A stretch of DNA of 64,000 bases, taken from NCBI GenBank assembly GCA_027559495.1, contig JAMXSV010000028.1, positions 1,612,001-1,676,000 on the forward strand. Direction: 5' to 3'. This document shows, piece after piece, positions 11,515 through 23,027 of the stretch. A program made the position numbers and the translations under genes. The stretch's first letter is position 1. Each line of letters starts with the position of its first letter. The notes beneath the pieces were generated by a model. That model was not told the DNA's origin and did no database searches. It worked only from the letters and a program-made list of their open reading frames with translations. The DNA is from Aurifilum marmelostoma (taxonomy: Eukaryota; Ascomycota; Sordariomycetes; Diaporthales; Cryphonectriaceae).

Positions 11515-14500
11515 ATGGACAAGTTTACAGGCGACTCCCCAAGCTTGCCCATCTTCAACGAGCCATCAAAGCCCATTGAGCTGTCCCCCTGGGCTGGAAA
11601 TGATCGGGCGCAGTCGAGATCGCCTACACGCACCACCTCGGCTCAATCAAGAGTAAGAGAACCCAGGGCTATTGCCAGGAAGAGGCCACCTTGAGCTGAC
11701 CCGCTTCTTGCACAGAGCGTCGCCGACGAGTTCTCCTACCTGACCACCGCCGAAGTTGCCGCCCGCGCACGAACCTCGCTCACGCATGGCCTTACACCCC
11801 CTGAAGCCCTGTCGCGCCTGCGTGACTACGGGCCCAACGAGATACCTCACGAAGATCCAGAACCGCTATGGCTGAGGTTTTTGGGACAGTTCAAAGAGCC
11901 TCTGATATTACTGCTTCTCGCTTCATCAGCTGCCTCTATTCTCTTGGGCAATCTGGACGACGCTATCAGTATCACCGTCGCGGTGACTATTGTTGTGACC
12001 GTTGGGTTCGTGCAGGAGTACCGTTCCGAAAAGTCGATTGAGGCTCTCAACAACCTCGTCCCCAACCATGCGCATCTGATCAGGAGCATGCCCGCAAGAG
12101 GTGCCTCGGCCCCACGAACACCGGGCTGGCAACCACCGGCAGAAGACGGACGGGAGGGCGCCGAGTCGTCTGGCGCCGTCACACCAGAGGAAGAGACACT
12201 GGAAGCCTCGTCTTCCAAGGTGATGGCTGCAACCTTGGTTCCGGGCGATCTCGTCTTGTTCACGACAGGCGACCGTATTCCTGCAGATATACGCATCACC
12301 AAGGCATCGGATTTGACAATAGACTTGTCGAACCTCACCGGAGAAACCGACCCTGTGCGAGTTACCGCTGCGCCGCGCCCTCGCATGTCGGCAGCTAAGA
12401 CACGCAGTGAGGGCGCGAGCCTGCAGCTACCAGTTCCCACCTTTGGAGGTTCCACCGAGGATGGTGCCGCGAGTCGGGATCACGATTCGCATGAAGGAAG
12501 GAATATCGCCTACATGGGCACACTGGTCAAGTCCGGTCACGGCCAGGGCATCGTTTTTGCGACAGGTGGGAATACGCAGTTTGGAGCCATTGCCACGAGT
12601 GTCACAGACACCGAGAGCCCCCGCTCGCCCTTGCAGCTGTCCATGGACCAGCTGGGCTCCCAGCTGAGCAAGTTCTCCTTTGTCGTGATTGGGCTCATCT
12701 CCGTGGCAGGCTGGTTCCAGGGCAAGGGCTACCTAGAAATTTTCACGGAATCGATATCTCTCGCAGTCGCCGCCATCCCCGAAGGTCTACCCATCATTGT
12801 CACTGTGACCCTGGCGCTAGGTGTCCATCGGATGGCCAAGCACCATGCCATCGTTCGAAAGATGCCAAAGGTCGAGACTCTGGGCTCCGTCAATGTGGTC
12901 TGTTCAGACAAGACGGGGACGTTGACAATGAATCACATGACAACCTCCAAGATGTGGTATTTTGGCGCGGACGAGGCATTTGATGTCGACTCAGACGACG
13001 ACGCAACCGAGGCCGCACCCGACCCGGCCACACTGCGCATCCTGCGCATTGGCAACATCGCCAATGATGCTCGTCTGGCTAGGCGCTATACCGAGAATGG
13101 AGCTGCTGCGAAGGCGGTGCTCTCGTCCACCGTGGCGCGCGATGAGGCCTCTACCTATACGCGCTGGGTTGGTCAGCCGACAGATGTCGCCATGCTTGAC
13201 CTTCTGGATAGGTTTCGTGAACACGATGTTCGCGAGTCTATAGGACCCCGAACGTCCGAGGTCCCTTTCTCCTCCGAGAGAAAGTGGATGGGGGTAGCGA
13301 TCGGGTCCGACAGGAATGAGAAGGAGTTCGCCTACATGAAGGGCGCCCTGGATCGTGTCCTGGAGGCCTGCGACAGCTACATCACCAAACATGGTCGGGA
13401 ATTTGTGCTTGATGCATCGCAGAGAGAAGAGATTAACCAGGCAGCAGAGAAAATGGCGTCCAAGGGCCTGCGGGTCATTGCCTTTGCCAGTGGTCCAGTC
13501 AACAGGTCTGGAAGAAGCAAATCCAGTGGACCAAGCCAACGAAGCGGCACTCCTGGCAACGACGGAAGCGAGAGCCCCCGGATTCATGACTCGGAAGACG
13601 TGTACAAGGGTCTTACGTTCGCTGGTCTCGTCGGCATGAGCGATCCCCCGAGGCCCTCAGTCGGGCGTTCGATCAGGAGACTGATGCGTGGCGGCGTGAA
13701 GGTGATCATGATCACAGGTGATGCGGAGACCACGGCCGTGGCAATAGGCAAACAGCTCGGTATGGACATTGCCACCCCTCGCGAGCATGGGCCAGGCCAG
13801 GTCTCAGTAAGACCCGTCCTGAGCGGCAGAGACGTCGAAGACCTGTCCGAGGAAGACCTGGCCCAAGCGATGCAGCACACGACCATCTTCGCTCGCACCA
13901 ATCCCGACCATAAGATGAAGATTATCAGTGCCCTGCAGTCGCGTGGAGACATCGTGGCAATGACAGGAGATGGAGTCAACGACGCTCCGGCGCTGAAGAA
14001 GGCGGACATCGGCATTGCCATGGGCAGAAGTGGAACTGACGTGGCCAAGGAGGCTGCAGACATGATCTTGACTGACGACGATTTCTCGACCATCTTGCAT
14101 GCGATTGAGGAGGGCAAGGGCATCTTCAACAACATCCAGAACTTCCTGAGATTCCAGCTGAGCACGAGCGCGGCTGGCCTGTCTCTCGTTCTGATCTGCA
14201 CAGTTATGGGGTTCAAGTCTCCCTTGAACCCAATGCAGATTCTCTGGATTAGTGAGTACTCTTCGTCGTAGCGCCATGTTCCCTTTGTAGGCAACTGAAA
14301 TGCTGACCCAGCTCTTTTAGATATCATCATGGATGGCCCACCTGCACAATCCCTGGGCGTAGAACGCGTCGACGCCGACGTGATGAAGCGCCCTCCACGC
14401 CGCCGTGGTGCTCCTGTTCTGACCCGCGCCGTCCTCCAGCGCGTCCTGCAGTCCGCCTTCATCATCATGCTCGGCACCATGCTCGTCTATACGCACGAGA

Positions 14501-14859
14501 TGCTCGAGGACGGCAAAGTCTCACGCCGCGACACCACCATGACCTTTACATGCTTTGTCCTCTTCGACATGTTCAACGCGCTGAGCTGCCGATCCGAGTC
14601 CAAGTCCATCCTCCGCGGCGAGGTCGGGCTCTTCACCAACACGTTATTCAACTGGGCCGTGTCGCTCAGCCTCATGGGCCAATTATTGGTCATCTATTTT
14701 CCCTGGCTGCAGGAGGTCTTCCAGACGGAAGCTATTGGGTTCTATGACCTCTTGAGCCTGGTCATGCTATGCAGCACCGTGTTCTGGGCAGACGAGGCAA
14801 GAAAGTGGTGGTTTTACGGGAAGAAGCGGCTTGGTGGTGGGTACAGCCAGGCTGTATAA
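11515..14859 (+). CDS. pmr1: Golgi Ca2+/Mn2+ P-type ATPase (SPCA, Pmr1 type)
   Basis: It pumps Ca2+ and Mn2+ into the Golgi lumen for glycosylation and secretion. Three exons, 11515-11652, 11716-14251 and 14321-14859, give 1070 residues; introns are 63 and 69 nt. The second join restores LWINIIMDGPPAQSLGVE, the M6 motif with metal ligands Asn892 and Asp896. Also seen are TGE (Glu256, actuator), PEGLP in M4 (Glu402), the phosphorylation site SDKTGT (Asp444) and TGDGVND (about 796-802). The first membrane pair is at about residues 107-150, and the C-terminal exon carries the last membrane helices. A 45-residue Ser/Glu/Pro-rich insert (about 128-175) follows the second helix and has no counterpart in the yeast protein as I recall it. 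The gene is upstream of and co-directional with COG4. Confidence 0.97.
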
Positions 14860-16041
14860 GATGGGACGAACGAACACACCTTTGTTGGTTTCGCGTACTC
14901 GGTGGGCTAGCAAGGCGCCCTGTGCAAAGCATTTGTATATACAAACATGTGAATAGACAACATGACCAACAACAAGCCGCTCCCTGTGCCACAGAACTTG
15001 GAACTCTTCATTGAGGTAATCTAAGGTACGCGCATCAATGACGGCGGCATTCATGAAGGAACAGTGGCATGGTCAGGCTTCACACAGGGGGCTGCTGTAA
15101 GGCTGAGGCTTCCAACAGTGGTGACACAAGCTCCCACAGTAAATTCCCGAGTCACCGTGAAGATCAAGTCGATACTGAAACGCAAAAGAAGAAAAGAAGA
15201 AAAAAAGCCGGGGGGAGGGGGACAAATACTCCGCGGACTGGCCCCGTGACAAATACCACGGCGCAAAATTCTTTTGGCGCCTGGGACGTCGCAAGGTTGA
15301 GATATGGCGAGGACAAGTTTGCGAACGCTGGGACGAGGCTGTAGCCTTGCGGTCTGGTGGTCGGTCGACCTTTTGCTTTTGTGAGGTTGTGTGGCCTTGT
15401 GGAGACTCTCACACAGCCATGCAGCATCCCCAGGCTTGCAGATTGTGTGGTGATATAGTCCAAAGATAGCAAGTCATCACTCTTTTCTGGGCCACGGTGG
15501 CATGGTTCTTTCACGTTTTCAACGACGAATATATTCAGATAGTCTGGCCGTTGCACTAGGTGATGAAAATAGATCTTGATCTATGCTAGGGATAGAGTGA
15601 ATATAAAAATATAGCAGTCAAGGAAAAATGATGATGACAATACGGGATCAAGATCTGGGCTTGCGCGACTGGATTCTGTATCACATGGCACAGCTCCAAA
15701 GCACGCTGGGCGGAAGTGCCTGGGGTGGGCCAGGTAGTGCTATATTATCGAGTATTGAGATGCCATAGTATAGCTTAGTAGGTACGTAATTAGCTTACTA
15801 CCACAGCACCCTTGGTGCGCGCCCCACTGTACCTCTGCTGGCGCTGACTGCAGTGCACCACCGTGCTAGGGCGTGCCCTGACCTGCAGTAGAGACAGGTA
15901 GCGCAACCGCCCGAAACCCATCAGCAGGAAGAAGACCAACTGGCATCACAGCGGATGGCAGTCTCATCTGGACCCTGAACCGCCTTCCCCTCCTCGTCCA
16001 TACAAAGCAGGCATGCGACGCCACACGACAAGGCCGCCTCG
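14860..16041. other. Intergenic region pmr1-COG4
   Basis: This 1.2 kb has no gene. The first part should be the pmr1 3' UTR and the last few hundred bases the COG4 promoter. The block at 15719-15800 is rich in short GTAC/TAGTA palindromes like those in other gaps of the window. Confidence 0.5.
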
Positions 16042-18696
16042 ATGTCTGCCTTCGCAAATGGCGTGTCCACGACCTCAAGCACGAGCCGAGCTCGATCGGC
16101 TACAAACACCAATGTCCTCACCATCAACACCAACAAGAGCACCCTCCCATCGCCGTCTCCCCGCCCCGCCAACATGACTCCCAACCCGACCTCTGCGCTG
16201 AACAGCAGCGGCGGGGTCGGCGGCTTCTTCAGAAGAAACACCAACAACAACGACAGCGCCCCCACGCAGGACCAGAGCTCCATTCTCGAGGCGTCCACCC
16301 CGGCCCAGGTCCGCGCCGCCCTCACCTCCCTCCACACACGCGAGACCGACCTCGTGCGCCGGCTGCAGGCCAGCCTTGCCGCCCAGGCAGACCTTGGCCG
16401 TGACCTGGGCCGGCTGGACAACCTGCGTGCGGGCCTGGGCTCGCAGGTGATCGCCACCCGGTCCATAAGCAACAACATGCTCGCCAACGCGGCGCACACG
16501 GCCGGCCGGCTCTCGGGAAGGGTGCGCGAGCTCGACCTCGAGAAGCAGAGGGTCGAGGAGACGCTCAGGGTCGTCGAGCAGGTGGCAGAGCTCAAGGCCT
16601 GCGTCGGCGGCGTCGTCTGGAGCATGGGCGCGCCTCAGGACTGGGAGGCTGCGGCCGGTTACATCGCGCGCGCCAGCAGGGTGCCTGAGGAGATTATACG
16701 GGGTGGGTTCGCCGCGGCCATGGTGCCCACGGTCGAGATCCCCGACGCGCCATGGGTCACACTGGAGAACGCCAGGGAGAGCCTCTGCGGGCTGTTCCTG
16801 AGGGAGTTTGAAAAGGCGGCAAAAGAGGGCGACGGGACCAAGGTTACGAGGTTCTTCAAGTTGTTTCCTCTGATAGGAAGGGGGGACGTCGGCCTCGATG
16901 TATACGGCAGATATGTGTGTCAGGGCGTTGCGGGTACCGCGAGGCAGACGCTCAAGGACGGCACTGTGGTGCCCGGCAGGAAAGATGGCTTCTTCTACGC
17001 CAATGCCCTGACCAAGTTGTTTGAGCATATTGCCCAGATCATTGAGAGCCACGGTGGCCTGGTGGAGCGCCACTATGGATCTGGAAAGATGGTCAAAGTC
17101 ATCGAGAAGCTGCAGATGGAGGCGGATGTGCAGGGCGGCATCATCCTCGACTCGTGGAGCGACGACAGGGGGGTCGACAGGAAGCTGACAGACGTCAAGA
17201 GCTATCCCTTCTCCTTCCTCGTCCAGAGCTTCTTGTCACAACAGAAGGGCATGACCAGCATACCGAGGATGGGATCTCCAGCTGCCGGGGCGGGAACCAA
17301 CGACCCGAGGAGAAGTGAGGATGAGGGCGTCAATATGAAGGAGGTGGATGCGCTGCTCAACGAGATTGCTGTCATGCTCGGGAGGTGGTCGGCCTACTCT
17401 CGTTTCATCGCAGGGAAATGCAAGGTAAGATCTCGCATGAGAAACCTCTCCTCCAGACACAGAAGAAGGCCCCCATACTGATCAATATTGGTTTCTTAGG
17501 ATCCCGAGTCTCCCAAGGACGCACCTCTTGTCACTCCTGATGTCCTTGTCAAATCCAACCTGAATCGCAAGGTCTCAGGCAGACTAACCAACCCTTACAA
17601 CGTCATGAGCACATTCTTCTTCCGGAGGTCAGTCGAAAAGGCATTCCAACTGGATGAGATGCCCAGTGGGCTCTCACTCAACCCACAGAAGCCCTTGCAC
17701 AGCGAGCCTCCCTTTATAATATCTGCAGTCGACGATGTTATGTACATTGTCAATACCGTGATACAGAAGACGCTCTCTACATCACAAAGAGATGCGGTCG
17801 CGTCTGTGTTGCAGACCGTCGGCAGGGTGTTGGGCTCCGATTTTGTTGGTATGGTCCAGAGAAAGATGCGCGACGAGTCATATCCGAAACCAGTTGTCCA
17901 GGGAGGCTTTCCCCCGGAAGACAAGATCATAGCCTTTATTGTCCTGATTAACAGCCTCGAGACTTCAAACGAGTACCTCGAGCGTATTATAAATAACTTC
18001 CTCGGAACCTCGCTCGAAAGAACCAACGGCGCCGGCCCTCAGCCAGCACTCCAGGACACATTCCCCTTCGAGCACGATGTAGCTTTTGTCAGCAGCGCCC
18101 TTGCCACCCTCCTCTCGACCTTCACCTCCAAGACGACCGAGCTCCTCAGCGAGGGCCTTCAGGTCCTTGCCAACCAGGTCGTCAGGCTCCGTCTACGGCC
18201 CGTCCTCGCAGACACCTTCCGCGAGGTAGACTATACCCTGACCGAAGACGAATTGGCCGACTTTGCGGCCGCAGAAGACATCGACGAGGACGAGCTGCTA
18301 GATGCGGTAGGCCGGCGCTTCGAGCACGGGTGGGACGCACTCATGAAGCCCATCGCGCGGCTCATGACGCCCAAGACCTATGCCATCCTGCTTGAGACCA
18401 CAGCTCGGTATCTCGCCCGCGTCCTGCTCGACCGCGCGTGGAAGTATCTAGGCCGGGCCAACGCCTTTGGTGTGATCCGCATGGAGAGAGATTTCAGTAA
18501 CATCATCAACGTGGTGTCTAAGGGCGGGAACTACGGCGTCCGAGAGCTGTTTTCCAAGGTCGCACAGGTGCTCATGGTGGCCAACATGGAGGATGACGAG
18601 TGGGAGGAGATCGTGGCCGGCGGGGATGACGAGGGGATGCAATGGGTGCTTAGTGAGGAGGAGAGGAGGAAGGCCAGAAGCTTGGTGAAGGCTTGA
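16042..18696 (+). CDS. COG4: Conserved oligomeric Golgi complex subunit 4
   Basis: COG4 is part of lobe A of the COG tether, which returns vesicles within the Golgi and interacts with SNAREs. Exons 16042-17424 and 17500-18696 are joined across a 75-nt intron (GTAAGA...TTAG) and give 859 residues. The start is the first ATG of the frame. Residues 1-75 are Ser/Thr/Asn-rich and variable. A helical region at about 85-190 with Leu heptads matches the coiled-coil N-terminus of COG subunits. The COG4 signature FFKLFPLIGRGDVGLDVYGR, followed by YVCQGVAG, lies at about residues 272-300. The C-terminal half is helical throughout, as in the CATCHR fold, and ends shortly after an acidic GGDDEGMQW segment. 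Length fits fungal COG4. Confidence 0.95.
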
Positions 18697-19288
18697 GGGG
18701 AGACCTCTAGAAATTTCAGGTAAGATCGGAAAACAAGGGGGGAAAACTTTGTGGAAGCCCATACAGCATTGCATCTGGGTAAAGTCCAGATTACTGGGCC
18801 TGGGGGAATCGAGTCATCCAACTCTTTTCTCCTCAAGACCAAGTCATATTTATCTTTACCATGGCATATTTGTTATCATGCTCTCTCCAGGTTCTCGACG
18901 CATCAAGACTTGCCTTAGAAAGCATATGAGAGGCGCCCGATCTATTTTGTGCATTTTCAACTTGAGACTGCTCATGTGCGTAACTGCTATCAAACAACCT
19001 TCAACTAGGGGGGGAAAGGGGGAGAGGAGGGGGGGGGATGGCGCGATCTCTTGCGCCGGTCATATCTAACAGCCGGGTGGCCGATTTCCTAATCTCCTTC
19101 CCACTTGGTTTTCTTTCAAGGCTGACCCAGCAATTTACGAAAGCCACCATCAAATCAATCGACGCTCACGACGAAAACACGCGGATGTGCTATGACTGGC
19201 CTTCGAGGCCAGTAAAGTCAAGATTGAATGCGTATTTATCGAATATGTAGTATTCATTGTTTATCTTATCTCGTTTTGACTATTCACA
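18697..19288. other. Intergenic region COG4 - PSI-domain gene
   Basis: This stretch is 592 nt with no gene. It holds a G-rich patch at 19009-19038 and a compact hairpin at 19195-19213 whose 7-bp arms ACTGGCC/GGCCAGT flank the loop TTCGA. The hairpin sits about 76 nt upstream of the next start codon and so may lie in that gene's 5' UTR. Confidence 0.5.
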
Positions 19289-19828
19289 ATGACGACTTCA
19301 AAGCCAGGCGATGCACATCTGCGTCGCTGCTGGAGACATCAGGATTGCCATAGCTGTCTGGATGAGGACCGATGCAGCTGGTGTCCATTTGTAGGTCCAG
19401 GTCCGGTCAGCCATGATCAAACCACTCAATCTGTAGCATACTGACTTGATGTTACCAAGACTTGGTCATGCGTGCCGAACGATTACGCAATTCCAGCGCT
19501 TGCGCCGGCATATGACCAGGACATCTGTCCGCACTGGGCGGAGAGGTGGGAGATACGGACCCGGCCGTTGGGATGCCAGGTCTCGACCATCACCAGTCTC
19601 ACCTCGATGGTCTCCATCATATCGACAATCATCTTTGCGACATTCATCTTCCTTCTGGTCCTCGCTCTGAAAAGGTTGGCCAGATACCACCGACAGCAAG
19701 AGGCAGGGTGGTGGATGGTCTGGAGGTGGTGGGACTGTATGTCATGGGCGGGATGCCAAAGACCCAAGTCGCCACTCGATCAGAGGTCGACGTCTGAGGA
19801 GCAGCAGGCTCTCCTTGCGAGGGAGTGA
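19289..19828 (+). CDS. Small PSI-domain single-pass membrane protein
   Basis: Exons 19289-19390 and 19460-19828 give 156 residues. The 69-nt intron has GTAGGT, the branch site CTGAC and acceptor CCAAG. The join creates CSWCPFTWSCVP. Cysteines at residues 14, 20, 23, 29, 32 and 38 have the spacing of a PSI (plexin-semaphorin-integrin) cystine knot, and a further Cys pair follows around ICPHWAERWEIRTRPLGC. One hydrophobic helix lies at about residues 80-104, followed by basic residues (KRLARYHRQQ) and a Trp-rich cytosolic tail. There is no obvious signal peptide, so the helix probably acts as the signal anchor. Function is unknown; similar short fungal proteins carry the CSWCPF...RTRPLGC pattern. 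It converges on cnxG with 82 nt between stop codons. The 3' end beyond the membrane helix is the least certain part. Confidence 0.72.
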
Positions 19829-19910
19829 CTTCGAAGACGACTCGTCCTTGACCCAAAGAGTAAAAGGAGATATTGTCCTCTTCCTTTTGCTGGCCACACA
19901 AGAATGTCCA

Positions 19911-20215
19911 TCAACCAGAGCTCACAGGCGGGACGATCGCAACCTCATCACCTTCCTTGATTACAGGCTCGTCGGCGCCACCCTCACTGGAATCCTCAGG
20001 GACGTCGACATAGTTTAGATTAATAGTGACCAAGCAGGACGCAAGCACTTTTGACCTGATGCCCGTGTATCGCTCCTCGAGCGTCGCAAAGAGCTGTCTC
20101 AGAGGCAAGGGCGCGGGCAGGGGCTCGACCTCTTTACCTGTGAACGTGTTCGCGCTCGCGAAATAGAGAAGATTAAAGTGTGCCCCTTTGGGGGCTTGGG
20201 AATCGTCGAGGACAT
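19911..20215 (-). CDS. cnxG: Molybdopterin synthase small subunit (MoaD/CnxG/MOCS2A), apparent frameshift
   Basis: This ubiquitin-like sulfur carrier gives its C-terminal thiocarboxylate to precursor Z in molybdenum cofactor synthesis, needed for nitrate reductase. The 3' frame reads LLYFASANTFTGKEVEPLP, then LFATLEERYTGIRSKVL, and ends EVAIVPPVSSG, the expected beta-grasp and tail. The only sensible start, ATG at 20215, gives MSSTIPKPPKG in another frame. Frames switch at the dinucleotide repeat CACA (minus strand) at 20179-20182. With one CA fewer the junction would read KGHFNLLYF, as in the family, and the protein would be 100 residues. The span of 305 nt is 2 more than a multiple of 3. 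It may be a sequencing error, a null allele, or an unusual start in the second frame, which has no ATG back to its previous stop. A 5' UTR intron probably lies at 20437-20231. Confidence 0.85.
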
Positions 20216-20758
20216 TAATGAATGATCTACCTGAACGTCGCGCCGTTGTATTAGTACTGGAAACAGACGGTGAAAGAATGAATTGTGTATGAGGGAAATG
20301 GGTGATTGTGTGCGTTGCTTGTCAGAGATCTTGGTGATAAAATGAGACATCATATTGAGAAGTCAGGTAATACATGCTATTAAACATCATGCAACACGGA
20401 AGAAAAGCAGAGAGTATAGAGGATGGAAGGGACTTACGGTTGTATTTGTGTGTGGTGATTGCGGTTTGCAAGAGAGAAAGATGCAGATTGCGAGGTCACA
20501 AAATTTCCGAGGGGCGAGGTTTTTGTAGGTGTTTTTGAAGTGGGGCTTACAGCACTTGTCCCGCCGTCGCGGCGCGTGTTCGGCACTGAGTCCTGACTGT
20601 AGCACTAGGCGCGACAAGCTATCAGGGGTCCCGCTCCCAAACACAGCGCATTCATTCCAAACTTCCAAACCTTCGAAGCGGTGGGCATTACAGAAGTGAG
20701 GTCATTTGTAGCCGTTCGACTCTCTGACCGCCGAACAATTCCCTTTACCCTCATAACG
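20216..20758. other. Divergent promoter cnxG / dynamitin with 5' UTR intron
   Basis: On the minus strand a GTAAGT donor at 20437 and a TACTAATAC branch site followed by a TTCAG acceptor at 20231 define a 207-nt intron in the cnxG 5' UTR, ending 15 nt before the start codon. The remaining 320 nt must serve both genes. No other gene is seen. Confidence 0.6.
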
Positions 20759-22206
20759 ATGGCTCTGAATAGGAAATATGCCGCGCTACCAGACTTGGTG
20801 AGCTAGCCTGCCGCGTCGTGTTGTTTACAATCAACATCCTAATGTGCAAGCTCAGGACTCCGCGCCAGATATCTACGAGACTCCCGAGCTCACAGACGAC
20901 ACATCAACCGTGCCTGTACGTATGCGACCTATAACGTACCACTGAGGGATGTGCTTCTTGACTGACAAGGCCTGGGAAGACCACCCTCCAGTCACCATCC
21001 GACCACGAATTCGAAGATGACGAGACGGACGGCCCCGGCATCTCGCGCTCGAAATTGCGGATAGACCAAGCACGATCGCGGTTCATGCCCTCCCAGGTAG
21101 ACGCCAAAGATGTCGACTTCTCGGACCGCGTCAGCGGAAAACGCAAATCATACAAAGCTTCCTCCCGGCGGCAGAGAATCCTGGAGGACGGCACCGAGGA
21201 GCTGGGAGACCTCAGCGACGAGGACGAGGGCGAGAGCCTCGCTCGCAAGATCGCCCGGCTGAAGAGAGAAATCGAGGAGGCCAAGGAGGAAGTGGGCAGG
21301 CAGAAGGCTGCGGAGAAGAAGCCAGATGACAGCCAGGGCGAGGAACCAGAGCAGGAAGCCCAGCTGGCTTCACTGAGCCAGGTACTGGATGAGATCTCGA
21401 AACACCCAGAGGACTTGGCACAGGGTCTCGGGTTTCGCCTTGTGAGGTTTACATCACCGCCAGAGACGGGCGCCCCGGGCGGTAACTCTCAGGGCGAGGC
21501 TGCAGCGGAGAGCGTGTCAGCTACCTACACCGTCACCTATGCGCCAACGTACGAGCAGACGCACGCACTGGCCAAGGCCGCCGACTTCGACCAAAGACTG
21601 GCGCTTCTGGAGAGGGCTGTCGGCATTGGATCATCGGCCTTGCCGAACCTTGACTCGAGCGGCCTACCGCGCGCCATCGTGCCGACGCTGGACAAGATAC
21701 AGAAGCAAGTGTCGACCCTCTCGGACGCGTCATCAGCCTCGCTTGATACCATCAGCCGGAAGGTCCGACAGTTGACGCAGGAGGCCGAGCAGCTAGAAAA
21801 GTCTCGGAGACAGGCGAAGCAGGCTAAGGACGCCCTGGCTTCTACGGGAGCAGGATCATCCTCGCCTGCTGACCCTGACTCTGAGGAATCTGAGCAGCTG
21901 ACAAAGATCAATGCCCTCTACAGCACCCTGCCCACAATCGAGAATCTCACACCACTCCTCCCACCCTTGCTGGACAGGCTGCGGTCACTCAGGGCGATTC
22001 ATGCAGATGCCGCCACAGCAAGTGAGACACTAGACAGGATCGAGAGGCGTCAGACAGACATGGCGTCGGATATCAAGCAGTGGAGGGAAGGTCTGGAGAA
22101 GGTCGAGGCCGCAATGAAGGAGGGAGAATCATCCATGGGTAACAACATGAAGGTAGTGGAGGGTTGGGTGAAGGAACTCGAAGAGAAGATGGCCAAGTTG
22201 TCATAA
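20759..22206 (+). CDS. DCTN2: Dynactin subunit 2 (dynamitin, p50)
   Basis: Dynamitin forms the shoulder of dynactin and ties p150 to the Arp1 filament for dynein transport of nuclei and vesicles. Exons 20759-20797, 20856-20915 and 20980-22206 give 441 residues; introns are 58 and 64 nt. The N-terminus MALNRKYAALPDLDSAPDIY is the conserved dynamitin start, which anchors to the Arp1 filament. The third exon starts after GGGAAG: a nearer AG sits only 2 nt from the CTGAC branch A and would give a stop. The rest is acidic linker plus coiled coils (about residues 115-150, 250-300 and 345-440), separated by TYAPTYEQTHALAKAADFDQ, which matches the family. It ends MAKLS. It diverges from cnxG. Confidence 0.92.
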
Positions 22207-23027
22207 AGTGTGTCCTTTAAATATCCCATGCCATTCATGTATGATACCCGTTGAGCTTTTTCTATACAGCATGCAGGCTAGATATAGTTGCTTAGAGATA
22301 CTTGGGACTGAATTTTCTTTACACCTCAGCTGACAGACCTTTGATCCTTCATGAAAAAAGGAAGGAAAGAAAGATGAGGTTTTTGGGGCAGACTGTGGTT
22401 CATCTACTTGGCATAATAAATAGCAGGTGGCCTTGTAGGGGGATGAATGTACAGGAGCAGGACGAGCCTGGAGGAGTTAGCAGCTAGCAGGGGTCAGTCC
22501 ACAGTTCATCCAGCACTAAGACACGTCGGCACCAAGTAGTACCCTGAACGCGTCTGATAGCGCGTCCCTACTGTACCCAAGTGCAGTTGCTCTTGCCGAG
22601 CCTCTTACTTGCCTCAGTTGCTCTTTACAATTGAGTCTCTTGTGTAACGAAGGCAACAAATCCCGCCAATATGCTACCTTCGATGCGCCTCAGTATTTCT
22701 GTTGTCTAAACTGAAAGCGCATTGCGATCTCATTCAGGACCCACGGTCTTCTCTTTGGTAAGGACTCCATCGAGGTATTCATCTTGGACTCATGAATCAA
22801 GACTGACGTGTTCCGGACCCAGATTTGAATGCACAGCGGACACAACAAGACCAATGAACCCAAGATCTCTGACTCGCATATAATGCCTGAACTTCGTCAA
22901 GCTCACAACTTGTTCTCCCCTCTGCTACTGGCAAGCCAGATCTGCTTCCGACCGTACCAGCCTTCGAGCCGCTCGCTCAATATTGCACTCCCTCCCTTTT
23001 GAGGGCAAATTACAAGGAGATTTCGCT
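22207..23027. other. Intergenic region dynamitin - RTC4-domain gene
   Basis: This 821-nt stretch has no gene. The first 200 nt should be 3' UTR of the dynamitin gene and the rest the promoter of the next gene. The open frame continues 15 codons upstream of 23028 but starts with TTG, not ATG. Confidence 0.5.

Noticed and set aside
22983..23027. Start of the RTC4-domain protein at 22983
   Set aside because: The codon is TTG. The first in-frame ATG is at 23028 and has a reasonable context.
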